Assembly (NCBI GenBank): GCA_963556195.1
Contig: OY744529.1
Location: 55,281,483 to 55,345,482, forward strand
Length of the DNA: 64,000 nt
Direction: 5' to 3'
From: Sepiola atlantica
Lineage: Eukaryota; Mollusca; Cephalopoda; Sepiida; Sepiolidae
The notes under the pieces are model-generated. The model was not told where the DNA came from and did no database searches. It saw nothing but the letters and a program-made list of their open reading frames with translations. The stretch's first letter is position 1. Each line of letters opens with the position of its first letter. Of this stretch, positions 47,741 through 60,400 are shown one piece after another. The position numbers were made by a program, and so were the translations under genes.

Positions 47741-47849
47741 GTCAATTAGGTGCTGGTAAAGTAATGCCTGATTCAGCTCATCACTCTTCTACACAAATGC
47801 CTGCTCACTGCTACCAAAGCTTTGTGTGTTATAGTCAGATATGACACGG

Positions 47850-49600
47850 AGCATTACTGATATTATTGTTATTACAGAAACATTGCTGAGTATAGCAGTT
47901 CATGATCAAGAAATTAAACTAGATGACTATTTCATCTTTCGATATAATAGATTGAACAGAAGGGGTTGAGGTGTTGCTGTTTAACCACAGTTATCTTATC
48001 TCAATCGCTTTTTGTCAACTAGCTTTGACTCTTTTGCAACATGTGTGTTGGTGATGTTTGTCTTCCCATCTTGGCTGTCTATAATTCTCAACAAGTAGTA
48101 ATACATTGTTGGATGACTTTGTCCACAGAGCCTCTGTGGACAAAGTCATCCAACAATGTAGTCTTTTTGCTAACGCCTTTTCAAAATCTACAAAAATGAT
48201 GATGGCCGATATACTCCACCGTTCTTTATAACAACTTAACCGATGCACAACTTTTTTATCTCACAAAACGATATTCAGCGAGTTTTTCGAACCTTTAATG
48301 GAAATAAAAACTGGGCCAAACAGTGTGCATTAAAAAATACTCCAAACACCCTGTCTCTTTATCGATGATCCCCTCACACGGCTTCTGAACCTATGTCTAC
48401 AACTGGTGACATCCTTGAAGACTGGCAAACAGCGACTATTTGCCACATCTTCAAGAAGGGTGACAGAGAGGATCCCGTAAACTACAGGCCAGTTGTACTC
48501 ACTTCTGTCGTCTGTAAAGCCTTTGAGACACTTCTCAAGTCAGCCATGCTGTCTCACCTCTCAAGTCCAACTTCGTACGGAAGAGATCCTGCTTAACAAA
48601 TCTTCTGATTTAATGAAAAGAGTGTGTCACTCAAATCATGGATGATGGCGATGCGGCAGACATTTTCTTCCTTGACTTTGCAAACGCCTTAGATTCAATG
48701 AATCATAGACCTCTACTGTACAATCTGCAGACCTATGGCTTTCAACCACACATGGTGAGATAGATCGGAACCTTCCTTGCTGGCCATATCTTTCGAGTTC
48801 AGGTCAATGGCTATCCTTTTCTGTTTCTGGTGTTCGTCAATGATTTACCAGAGGGCATCTTCCAGAATGTTCTTGTTTTGCCGATGACGTCAAGGTAATT
48901 GCTCCAAGAAGATACTTTGAACATTTTCATAGATGCTTCCATCAAGTCTATAAATAGTAAAACCGGTTTTCACCCAATACGTCACTTGATTTCGAACCTG
49001 GACGATTGATTCTGGACGAGACGACGACGCAGCCAAATGACTTGGGTGTTGTGGTCGATTCCTCTTTTACTCCCACTACCCAATGCATTTAGACCCGCAG
49101 TGTGCTCTTTCCTATCTACCGCTCTTTTGCCACCGTGACTGCCGACATCTTCCTACCGCTATATATATATATATATCTTGATACGGCCCATTCTTGTATA
49201 ATGCATCCAAACTTTATCCCCTATTTTGTTCAGGATATCCAGCACGTGAAGTGAGTTCAGAGACTTACGACACGGATGGTCCGTGAACTCTAACCATGTC
49301 CTGTGAACGACGATTTTAGGTCCTTACTTGTATTCGCTGGAGCATAGGCGGCTGCGCGAGAAGCTTATTGTCACCTTTCACATCTTGTTCGTCAACTAAA
49401 ATGTGATTCGTCACTTCTTCACACCAGCTCCACAGAGAAGAGCTTCTTGGAAATTCAGAGAAGCTGTACATGAGGCAATTTAGCCTAAATAGTCGGGAAT
49501 CGTCTTTTTCGGTTCGAATCGCTGCACCTGAGAACAGGCTGCTAGAAGCCGTGTCAGCCGACAGACGACCAAAGAGTTCAGAGTAGCGCTGGATGCATCA
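47850..49600 (+). pseudogene. LINE ORF2 remnant (endonuclease and reverse transcriptase)
   Basis: TDIIVITETLLSIAVHDQEI and DDYFIFRYNRLNRRG match the start of the APE endonuclease. After a gap with a palindrome at 48102-48160, DWQTATICHIFKKGDREDP and VNYRPVVLTSVVCKAFE are RT block 1-2 sequence. ADIFFLDFANALDSMNHRPL holds the first RT aspartate region, and FLVFVNDLPEGI follows. The FADD motif survives in a shifted frame (CFADDVKVIAPRRY). Near the end, LEHRRLREKLIVTFHIL and later RIAAPENRLLEAVSADRR are the characteristic CR1-type tail. Numerous frame changes make it nonfunctional. Confidence 0.85.
48102..48160. repeat. Perfect 29-bp palindrome
   Basis: TACATTGTTGGATGACTTTG and onward to 48130 is exactly inverted at 48132-48160 with a single C between. 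It lies within the LINE ORF2 remnant. Confidence 0.95.
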
Positions 49601-49660
49601 TGACCGCTAATCTTGGGATAATTACCCTTCACTTGATGCGTTGGGAGGTGTTTCTGGCGT

Positions 49661-49979
49661 ATTACATCATTAAAAAAAATTTAATTTTTCCGTTCGAGAA
49701 GGTTTTTGTTATCCCAGCACCGAGTGGTTGTCTTCACGGGATCCAGTAAAAGAAGATCCATAGCCGCTTTTGTCTCATTAGAAGAAAGGTATCGTTCGTT
49801 GTCCGTTGTTCTGATTCGTGCAACAGCCTACAAGAGGTAGAGACGATGTCTATCATCCCCAGGCTCAAATTCGCCTTGGAAAAAACATTCTGACGGTGTA
49901 TAGATACATACATTTTCTAATTTTCTTTTTACATGGCTTGTTGCACTTTGCGATTTTTTACCAATGTATTTTATTTGAT
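49661..49979. other. Spacer between two LINE fragments
   Basis: No recognisable domain. Part may belong to the LINE fragment that follows. Confidence 0.4.
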
Positions 49980-50420
49980 TTCAACATGCAGGCAAATGAT
50001 ACAGACACAAACCGTACACGGCATTGGAAAATTAAAAGCATACAACCTTCTGGGACATGGAGGTGCAAACAGAAAAATTCATCCAATCCAGGGGACCGGC
50101 CGTGATAATAATCGCAGGGAAGAAAACAACCCTGCTGAATCGTAGATTTTGCCGTCCCATCATTTAACAGGGTGAAGATCAATGAGGTAAAAACACGAAG
50201 CAAATACATGGAAGCTAATACGGAGACCTGAAAGGAATATAGAAAATGAAGAAATTTACTGTAATACCAATAATTGTAGGAGCACTATGGAATATCCCGA
50301 AAATATTGTAACATAGACTAGCAAAAATTAGAATTAAAGGGAAGACCGAGATCATACAACGTATGGCCGAAATCTTAAGGAAAATCCTTGAATGCGGAAA
50401 CCAACCCACATAACCAACGA
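49980..50420 (+). pseudogene. LINE ORF C-terminal domain fragment
   Basis: Pieces in different plus frames read TRHWKIK, DMEVQTEKFIQSRGPAVIII and NRRFC, then VKINEVKTRSKYMEANTE and MKKFTVIPIIVGALWNIPK, and finally KGKTEIIQRMAEILRKILEC. This order is found at the C terminus of a group of LINE reverse-transcriptase proteins, where the usual forms are W(N/D)xxVQT(D/E)xxIxxRRPD, (L)IDxAxPxD and VIPVVxGALG. The PD and IDxA positions may belong to a PD-(D/E)xK-type nuclease fold. Here PD has become PA and at least two stops occur, so it is dead. The LINE clade is uncertain and differs from the CR1-like element upstream. Confidence 0.68.
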
Positions 50421-50897
50421 ACGCTAACGAGCCACAGGAAAGTTGAAATAGAAATAGAAAAAAACTAATAGAAAGAACATCATATGAACCAAAGAGAACT
50501 GAAACTGCCTGAAATTCAATAAACTGCCCCCTTCTCTTAACAAGCAAGCAAAAACAACATAACACACAAACACACACGTGGTGACACCAGCCCCCGCTGG
50601 CATCACACAAAATGGTGCTGAAGGAGGATAAAAAGACCGAGGAGGAAGAGCACTAATCAGACATTTACTGAGAGGGTGCAGAGAATACTGGAACCTTCGG
50701 AACGTTTATTGCTACTTAAATTCCAGAGAAGACCAACGGTCTTTTCCGGCGAGAAATTAATGGTAAACTGCTGCGATAATGCAAAATGATTTGCAGCGAT
50801 TATCCAAAAAGGCGGATAGTACTGGACATCTAAAGATACTTGATACAGTTTCCAGGGAATGTGGAAACTCACTAAGGGTAAGAGAATTAATAATATA

Positions 50898-50901
<4 letters not shown>
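50421..50901. other. Unassigned DNA
   Basis: Open frames here are short and not recognised. It may include the 3' part of the LINE fragment. Confidence 0.4.

Positions 50902-50951
<50 letters not shown>
50902..50951. repeat. (TA)n microsatellite
   Basis: About 25 TA dinucleotides. Confidence 0.96.
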
Positions 50952-50957
<6 letters not shown>

Positions 50958-51216
50958 TATTGAATTAATTATTCAACGAATTTAAAAATTTAAAAAAGGA
51001 AAACCGTTTATTATGTTTTGACTTTATTCAAACAAAAATTAAAAAATACGTGATGCGTCTATAAAGTGGGAAGAATGATTTTATTCTTTTTTCGAAACGA
51101 AAGATAAAAGCACCACGTCATAGAAGCACCACATATATTAAAATTTGACTTCTATTTTTTTCTTCTTCAAATCAATCATCTTGAGGAAGTCTTAGAATAA
51201 AGACAACACGTCGATG

Positions 51217-51252
<36 letters not shown>

Positions 51253-51715
51253 GAGATCTCTTGCAAATTAGATTTTATAAATGTAAATGTTATCCAAGAA
51301 TATGTTCTCATACATGTCGAAATATGTTATGTGTTGGCTAGGCATTTAAAATCTGAACACACGACGCTTAAATTTATCGTATCAAATTTGTAATTATAGA
51401 TATTTTACTGGTAGTGTAATTTGTCGTTGTTAATAATATATTTTAAAAACACACAGGAATACATTATAAATATTAAGACACATACATATGTATAATAATG
51501 TTTGCTTATATATATATATGTGGGGGGGTATGTGAGTGTATAAAGTATTGTTTTAGACGAAGTTATTTGACGTAAATACAAGAATATGAATCAATATTTA
51601 CTTGATTACATTATAAAGTGTAAAACTATAATGCATCTGTATTATTTGGCTAATTAGGATTACTGTTGTCATCTTATTTTATGCATGAATAAATAAATGT
51701 TTTAAGGTACAAAAT
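50952..51715. other. AT-rich DNA with a (GATA)n microsatellite
   Basis: (GATA)n lies at 51219-51250. Nothing else is recognised. Confidence 0.6.
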
Positions 51716-51819
51716 TTATAAATGGTTTTGAATAAAAGCGAAATTTTGTTTGTCTCCGTAAATGTGGTCTCGAGACCACATTTACGGAGGCAAACAAAAT
51801 TCCGCTTGTATTCTAAACC

Positions 51820-51827
<8 letters not shown>
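51716..51827. repeat. Palindrome with zero spacer beside (TA)n
   Basis: The two arms of about 56 bp meet at GGTCTCGAGACC (51766-51777). The inner 25 bp are perfect (CTCCGTAAATGTGGTCTC) and the outer part has few mismatches. The (TA)n at 51823-51879 begins at the right arm's end. Confidence 0.95.

Positions 51828-51879
<52 letters not shown>
51823..51879. repeat. (TA)n microsatellite
   Basis: About 28 TA dinucleotides following the palindrome. Confidence 0.97.
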
Positions 51880-51882
<3 letters not shown>

Positions 51883-52118
51883 CGACGATTAATGTTGATA
51901 TGCCGCTGTGTATTGCACGCGGTTACGTGCATAAGGTAGTATGAAAAGTATGATAACATCAAGACGAATTTCAACTTTATACCTTTGACAAGGGTGTAAT
52001 CACCGAAAGTACTCAAGTTTTTACAGTAAATAAATAATTTATTTAAAAAAAACATAATTAAATGCGTTGTCCAGGTTTTCAAAATATTTTTAAAAAGATT
52101 CTCCTCATTATATATATA

Positions 52119-52175
52119 GGTTAGTAAGGTAACCCGGCGTTGACCAGTTAGAGTGTGTTATAGCATCATATGTAA
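52119..52175 (-). mobile_element. Possible decayed Helitron-like 3' end
   Basis: GTTAGTAAGGTAACCCGGCG then TTGACCAG resembles the inverted terminus at 15110 (CTAGCGGGGCTACCCGGCG TTGC) with CTAG altered. A weak call. Confidence 0.3.
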
Positions 52176-52488
52176 TCTTATATTAAAGAGAGTTTACTTT
52201 AAAAGCAATCGTGATATTGTCAGCTAGATATCTTATCCAATAAGCTATTCAGATATATGTTAATACTCTTAACGTAAGGCTTGTAAATATATCAATTTCA
52301 TTGTGTAACATGTTAGAAAAGTGTGATTAGTTCGTTTAAGGGGCATCTAAAACGCAGAATAACATCCACTATGTTAACATGTATAGTGTACATGTGAATA
52401 TACTTCTATTTATGGTATACGCCCTAGTATATCTCAGAGATCCACACAGAAAGACAGGTGTTCTCCTTGAACGCTAACACACCCACAT

Positions 52489-52548
<60 letters not shown>

Positions 52549-53181
52549 ATAGATCTAGATATATAGAAAGCGATAAAGAGAAAGAAGTGAAAGCAGACAG
52601 ACAGAGAGACAGACGGAGATGTGTTACGAACTAGATATATTAACATTCTTCATTTACATTTTATTATATTAAAAGAAAAGACAAAAAATTCTTCTTCTAA
52701 TTCTTTTTTTTAATCGGAGGTTAGAATCGAAACCGCACACTTAAAGTTATCAGTCTGATACTTTCCCTACTAAACAATTCTTGCAGTTGTTAAGTTGACT
52801 TTTAAAATAAAACTCCAAACAAATGGGATATACGTATTTGAAGCTATAAGGGGGTTCTGTGCCCATGGGTTATTTAGAGGTGGGGGAACGTTGGTATTCG
52901 GAACATAGAGATTAATGTCGAGATTCGGGACCACTTACATTGTCTTCCTCGAAGAATATGATATAACTTTTATACAAATAAAATAAATTTAAATTTTTAA
53001 AGGAGATCTTGCCATCAGAGCTTCCTTCGGGGTGCACTTACAGATTCGGGAACACTTCAATTGTTTTCTATGATAAATTTTACACAAGAATACAGTTTTA
53101 GATTTTATGTATATTTTCTTACCTTTTTTTCTATAGGAACACACAGACACACACATATAAATGGAGTTATATATGTATATA

Positions 53182-53214
<33 letters not shown>

Positions 53215-53878
53215 GTATGTATATGTATGTATATGTATATATGTATATCTATAATATGTGTGTATGATGTGCAATAGCATATTTACTATTAACTGAAACA
53301 GCCGTCAATATTTGGGTGATAGATTACCAGTATAAATTAAAAAATTACATCTCTAACATTTATTAAAAAAAAGCCCAGTAAAATTTCATAAAATCTTTTC
53401 ATCAATCTAATTTTAAAAAGTAGTAGTACCAATTCATATTAATAGTTGCAGTACTCATCAAAGGAGATAATGAACATACCGGGACATGAAAGGTGTCAGA
53501 CAGAAAAATAATGCTATGTGGTAGTGGTGACCACACAGCTGACTGGGCTCAAAATTAGGAGCTTGCAATAATTTAGTAAGTTGTAGAAATTAGTCTCGAT
53601 GATAGAATTTCAAACAGATTGAAGTTTTTTTTAAATTTCGCTCAATCTGTAGAATTTTATGCGATAATGTTGTAGTTTAAATTTCATTAAATTTTAAGAA
53701 AAACACTATTTTCGCTGGTTGGATGGGTACTTCTGTAGGAAGCAGTTCATCGAAACAAACTATAAATGCACGCATTGATATATAGAGTATGCGTTCCAAA
53801 TCTAATAAAATGTAGGTCCAATTGTTCTGATGTTATAGTGTGAGCATACATACGAAAATACATACATCTTCCATATTA
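52176..53878. other. AT-rich DNA with CA/TA microsatellites
   Basis: (CA)n-(TA)n at about 52488-52546 and TA/TATG repeats at 53170-53255. No gene is recognised. Confidence 0.6.
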
Positions 53879-54428
53879 GGCCTGTCAAAACAGTATCCGA
53901 CCTTAAGCCAGACAAAAATTTCAAATACGTGACGGGGTTGGAACCCTAATCCCCTTCAAAGTAGGCCCCTTGTGATTGAACACATTTAGCCCACCGATCC
54001 ATCCACTACCGGAAAAACTTCTGAAAGTATTCTTTTGGAATGGTGTTCATCTCCGCCGTCGCGTTACGCATTATCTCTTTTTTTGCACCTTCTAAACAAC
54101 AGCTGTACTCCGAGCAGTTTTGGGTCTGCCAGAACGCTGGTCACTCTCCGCTGATGTGCGACCATTTTGGAATCGGTTGAACCACACCTTAATTTGTGTT
54201 GAACCCATCGCATCTTCTCCAAACACCTGCTGAATCTAACGTGACGGCGAAGATGAACATCATTCCAAAAGAAAACTTCCAGAGGTGTTTTCGGCATTGG
54301 ATGAATCGGTAGGCTAAGTATGTGCAATAAAAAGGGGCCTACTTTGAAGAGTATTAAGGTCCCAACCCCGTCACGTATTTGAAATATTTTTTCTGGCCTA
54401 AGGTCGGATACCTTTTAGACAGCTTTCG
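53879..54428 (-). mobile_element. Short mariner-type element with long TIRs
   Basis: The two ends are inverted copies for about 100 bp, sharing GTATCCGACCTTA, ATACGTGACGGGGTTGG and AAAGTAGGCCCCTT, and TA dinucleotides flank them. The middle, on the minus strand, encodes IKVWFNRFQNGRTSAESDQR SGRPKTAR, the second helix-turn-helix of a mariner-family transposase. The catalytic domain is deleted. It ends about 36 bp before the 65-bp satellite array. Confidence 0.8.
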
Positions 54429-54464
54429 TATGCTCTCTCCGACCGCATATTTTTGTTAGCCTGG

Positions 54465-57400
54465 GAGGATGTTATCATGACAAACGAACATCTACTACAC
54501 TGCTTCCTAAAGGATGAGTGAATGCTTGAGAGGATGTTATCATGACAAACGAACATCTACTACACTGCTTCCTAAAGGATGAGTGAATGCTTGAGAGGCT
54601 GTTATCATGATAAACGAACATCTACTACACTGCTTCCTAAAGGATGAGTGAATGCTTGAGAGGATGTTATCATGACAAACGAACATCTACTACACTGCTT
54701 CCTAAAGGATGAGTGAATGCTTGAGAGGATGTTATCATGACAAACGAACATCTACTACACTGCTTCCTAAAGGATGAGTGAATGCTTGAGAGGCTGTTAT
54801 CATGACAAACGAACATCTACTACACTGCTTCCTAAAGGATGAGTGAATGCTTGAGAGGATGTTATCATGACAAACGAACATCTACTACACTGCTTCCTAA
54901 AGGATGAGTGAATGCTTGAGAGGATGTTATCATGACAAACGAACATCTACTACACTGCTTCCTAAAGGATTAGTGAATGCTTGAGAGGATGTTATCATGA
55001 CAAACGAACATCTACTACACTGCTTCCTAAAGGATGAGTGAATGCTTGAGAGGCTGTTATCATGACAAACGAACATCTACTACACTGCTTCCTAAAGGAT
55101 GAGTGAATGCTTGAGAGGATGTTATCATGACAAACGAACATCTACTACACTGCTTCCTAAAGGATGAGTGAATGCTTGAGAGGCTGTTATCATGACAAAC
55201 GAACATCTACTACACTGCTTCCTAAAGGATGAGTGAATGCTTGAGAGGATGTTATCATGACAAACGAACATCTACTACACTGCTTCCTAAAGGATGAGTG
55301 AATGCTTGAGAGGATGTTATCATGACAAACGAACATCTACTACACTGCTTCCTAAAGGATTAGTGAATGCTTGAGAGGATGTTATCATGACAAACGAACA
55401 TCTACTACACTGCTTCCTAAAGGATGAGTGAATGCTTGAGAAGCTGTTATCATGACAAACGAACATCTACTACACTGCTTCCTAAAGGATGAGTGAATGC
55501 TTGAGAGGATGTTATCATGACAAACGAACATCTACTACACTGCTTCCTAAAGGATGAGTGAATGCTTGAGAGGATGTTATCATGACAAACGAACATCTAC
55601 TACACTGCTTCCTAAAGGATTAGTGAATGCTTGAGAGGATGTTATCATGACAAACGAACATCTACTACACTGCTTCCTAAAGGATGAGTGAATGCTTGAG
55701 AGGCTGTTATCATGACAAACGAACATCTACTACACTGCTTCCTAAAGGATGAGTGAATGCTTGAGAGGATGTTATCATGACAAACGAACATCTACTACAC
55801 TGCTTCCTAAAGGATGAGTGAATGCTTGAGAGGCTGTTATCATGACAAACGAACATCTACTACACTGCTTCCTAAAGGATGAGTGAATGCTTGAGAGGAT
55901 GTTATCATGACAAACGAACATCTACTACACTGCTTCCTAAAGGATGAGTGAATGCTTGAGAGGATGTTATCATGACAAACGAACATCTACTACACTGCTT
56001 CCTAAAGGATTAGTGAATGCTTGAGAGGATGTTATCATGACAAACGAACATCTACTACACTGCTTCTTAAAGGATGAGTGAATGCTTGAGAGGATGTTAT
56101 CATGACAAACGAACATCTACTACACTGCTTCTTAAAGGATTAGAGAATGCTTGAGAGGATGTTATCATGACAAACGAACATCTACTACACTGCTTCCTAA
56201 AGGATGAGTGAATGCTTGAGAGGCTGGGTATGATGACAAACGAACATCTACTACACTGCTTCCTAAAGGATGAGTGAATGCTTGAGAGGATGTTATCATG
56301 ACAAACGAACATCTACTACACTGCTTCCTAAAGGATGAGTGAATGCTTGAGAGGATGTTATCATGACAAACGAACATCTACTACACTGCTTCCTAAAGTA
56401 TTAGTGAATGCTTGAGAGGCTGTTATCATGACAAACGAACATCTACTACACTGCTTCCTAAAGGATGAGTGAATGCTAGAGAGGATGTTATCATGACAAA
56501 CGAACATCTACTACACTGCTTCCTAAAGGATGAGTGAATGCTTGAGAGGATGTTATCATGACAAACGAACATCTACTACACTGCTTCCTAAAGGATTAGT
56601 GAATGCTTGAGAGGATGTTATCATGACAAACGAACATCTACTACACTGCTTCCTAAAGGATGAGTGAATGCTTGAGAGGATGTTATCATGACAAACGAAC
56701 ATCTACTACACTGCTTCCTAAAGGATGAGTGAATGCTTGAGAGGATGTTATCATGACAAACGAACATCTACTACACTGCTTCCTAAAGGATTAGTGAATG
56801 CTTGAGAGGATGTTATCATGACAAACGAACATCTACTACACTGCTTCCTAAAGGATGAGTGAATGCTAGAGAGGATGTTATCATGACAAACGAACATCTA
56901 CTACACTGCTTCCTAAAGGATGAGTGAATGCTTGAGAGGATGTTATCATGACAAACGAACATCTACTACACTGCTTCCTAAAGGATGAGTGAATGCTTGA
57001 GAGGCTGTTATCATGACAAACGAACATCTACTACACTGCTTCCTAAAGGATGAGTGAATGCTTGAGAGGATGTTATCATGACAAACGAACATCTACTACA
57101 CTGCTTCCTAAAGGATGAGTGAATGCTTGAGAGGATGTTATCATGACAAACGAACATCTACTACACTGCTTCCTAAAGGATTAGTGAATGCTTGAGAGGA
57201 TGTTATCATGACAAACGAACATCTACTACACTGCTTCTTAAAGGATGAGTGAATGCTTGAGATGATGTTATCATGACAAACGAACATCTACTACACTGCT
57301 TCTTAAAAGATTTGTGAATGCTTGAGAGGATGTTATCATGACAAACGAACATCTACTACACTGCTTCCTAAAGGATGAGTGAATGCTTGAGAGGCTGGGT

Positions 57401-60400
57401 ATCATGACAAACGAACATCTACTACACTGCTTCCTAAAGGATGAGTGAATGCTTGAGAGGATGTTATCATGACAAACGAACATCTACTACACTGCTTCCT
57501 AAAGGATGAGTGAATGCTTGAGAGGATGTTATCATGACAAACGAACATCTACTACACTGCTTCCTAAAGTATTAGTGAATGCTTGAGAGGCTGTTATCAT
57601 GACAAACGAACATCTACTACACTGCTTCCTAAAGGATGAGTGAATGCTAGAGAGGATGTTATCATGACAAACGAACATCTACTACACTGCTTCCTAAAGG
57701 ATTAGTGAATGCTTGAGAGGATGTTATCATGACAAACGAACATCTACTACACTGCTTCCTAAAGGATTAGTGAATGCTTGAGAGGATGTTATCATGACAA
57801 ACGAACATCTACTACACTGCTTCCTAAAGGATGAGTGAATGCTTGAGAGGATGTTATCATGACAAACGAACATCTACTACACTGCTTCCTAAAGGATGAG
57901 TGAATGCTTGAGAGGATGTTATCATGACAAACGAACATCTACTACACTGCTTCCTAAAAGATGAGTGAATTCTTGAGAGGATGTTATCAGGACAAAGGAA
58001 CATCTACTACACTTCTTCCTAAAGGATGAGTGAATGCTTGAGAGGATGTTATCAGGACAAAGGAACATCTACTACACTTCTTCCTAAAGGATGAGTGAAT
58101 GCTTGAGAGGATGTTATCATGACAAACGAACATCTACTACACTGCTTCCTAAAGGATGAGTGAATGCTTGAGAGGATGTTATCATGACAAACGAACATCT
58201 ACTACACTGCTTCCTAAAGGATGAGTGAATGCTTGAGAGGATGTTATCATGACAAACGAACATCTACTACACTGCTTCCTAAAGGATTAGTGAATGCTTG
58301 AGAGGATGTTATCATGACAAACGAACATCTACTACACTGCTTCCTAAAGAATGAGTGAATGCTTGAGAGGCTGTTATCATGACAAACGAACATCTACTAC
58401 ACTGCTTCCTAAAGGATGAGTGAATGCTTGAGAGGATGTTATCATGACAAACGAACATCTACTACACTGCTTCCTAAAGGATGAGTGAATGCTTGAGAGG
58501 CTGTTATCATGACAAACGAACATCTACTACACTGCTTCCTAAAGGATGAGTGAATGCTTGAGAGGATGTTATCATGACAAACGAACATCTACTACACTGC
58601 TTCCTAAAGGATGAGTGAATGCTTGAGAGGATGTTATCATGACAAACGAACATCTACTACACTGCTTCCTAAAGGATTAGTGAATGCTTGAGAGGATGTT
58701 ATCATGACAAACGAACATCTACTACACTGCTTCTTAAAGGATGAGTGAATGCTTGAGAGGATGTTATCATGACAAACGAACATCTACTACACTGCTTCTT
58801 AAAGGATTAGTGAATGCTTGAGAGGATGTTATCATGACAAACGAACATCTACTACACTGCTTCCTAAAGGATGAGTGAATGCTTGAGAGGCTGGGTATCA
58901 TGACAAACGAACATCTACTACACTGCTTCCTAAAGGATGAGTGAATGCTTGAGAGGATGTTATCATGACAAACGAACATCTACTACACTGCTTCCTAAAG
59001 GATGAGTGAATGCTTGAGAGGATGTTATCATGACAAACGAACATCTACTACACTGCTTCCTAAAGTATTAGTGAATGCTTGAGAGGCTGTTATCATGACA
59101 AACGAACATCTACTACACTGCTTCCTAAAGGATGAGTGAATGCTAGAGAGGATGTTATCATGACAAACGAACATCTACTACACTGCTTCCTAAAGGATGA
59201 GTGAATGCTAGAGAGGATGTTATCATGACAAACGAACATCTACTACACTGCTTCCTAAAGGATGAGTGAATGCTTGAGAGGATGTTATCATGACAAACGA
59301 ACATCTACTACACTGCTTCCTAAAGGATGAGTGAATGCTTGAGAGGCTGTTATCATGACAAACGAACATCTACTACACTGCTTCCTAAAGGATGAGTGAA
59401 TGCTTGAGAGGATGTTATCATGACAAACGAACATCTACTACACTGCTTCCTAAAGGATGAGTGAATGCTTGAGAGGATGTTATCATGACAAACGAACATC
59501 TACTACACTGCTTCCTAAAGGATTAGTGAATGCTTGAGAGGATGTTATCATGACAAACGAACATCTACTACACTGCTTCTTAAAGGATGAGTGAATGCTT
59601 GAGATGATGTTATCATGACAAACGAACATCTACTACACTGCTTCTTAAAAGATTTGTGAATGCTTGAGAGGATGTTATCATGACAAACGAACATCTACTA
59701 CACTGCTTCCTAAAGGATGAGTGAATGCTTGAGAGGCTGGGTATCATGACAAACGAACATCTACTACACTGCTTCCTAAAGGATGAGTGAATGCTTGAGA
59801 GGATGTTATCATGACAAACGAACATCTACTACACTGCTTCCTAAAGGATGAGTGAATGCTTGAGAGGATGTTATCATGACAAACGAACATCTACTACACT
59901 GCTTCCTAAAGTATTAGTGAATGCTTGAGAGGCTGTTATCATGACAAACGAACATCTACTACACTGCTTCCTAAAGGATGAGTGAATGCTAGAGAGGATG
60001 TTATCATGACAAACGAACATCTACTACACTGCTTCCTAAAGGATTAGTGAATGCTTGAGAGGATGTTATCATGACAAACGAACATCTACTACACTGCTTC
60101 CTAAAGGATGAGTGAATGCTTGAGAGGATGTTATCATGACAAACGAACATCTACTACACTGCTTCCTAAAAGATGAGTGAATTCTTGAGAGGATGTTATC
60201 AGGACAAAGGAACATCTACTACACTTCTTCCTAAAGGATGAGTGAATGCTTGAGAGGATGTTATCATGACAAACGAACATCTACTACACTGCTTCCTAAA
60301 GGATTAGTGAATGCTTGAGAGGATGTTATCATGACAAACGAACATCTACTACACTGCTTCCTAAAGGATGAGTGAATGCTTGAGAGGATGTTATCATGAC

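Larger units (their letters stand above)
46950..49660 (+). mobile_element. Decayed CR1-like LINE retrotransposon
   Basis: ORF1-like (47163-47740), endonuclease-like (47850-48060) and reverse-transcriptase to C-terminal remnants (48390-49600) occur in order on the plus strand. The right limit near 49660 follows a CATTAAAAAAAA tract. Many frameshifts and stops are present. The clade is inferred from the RT and tail motifs. Confidence 0.82.
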
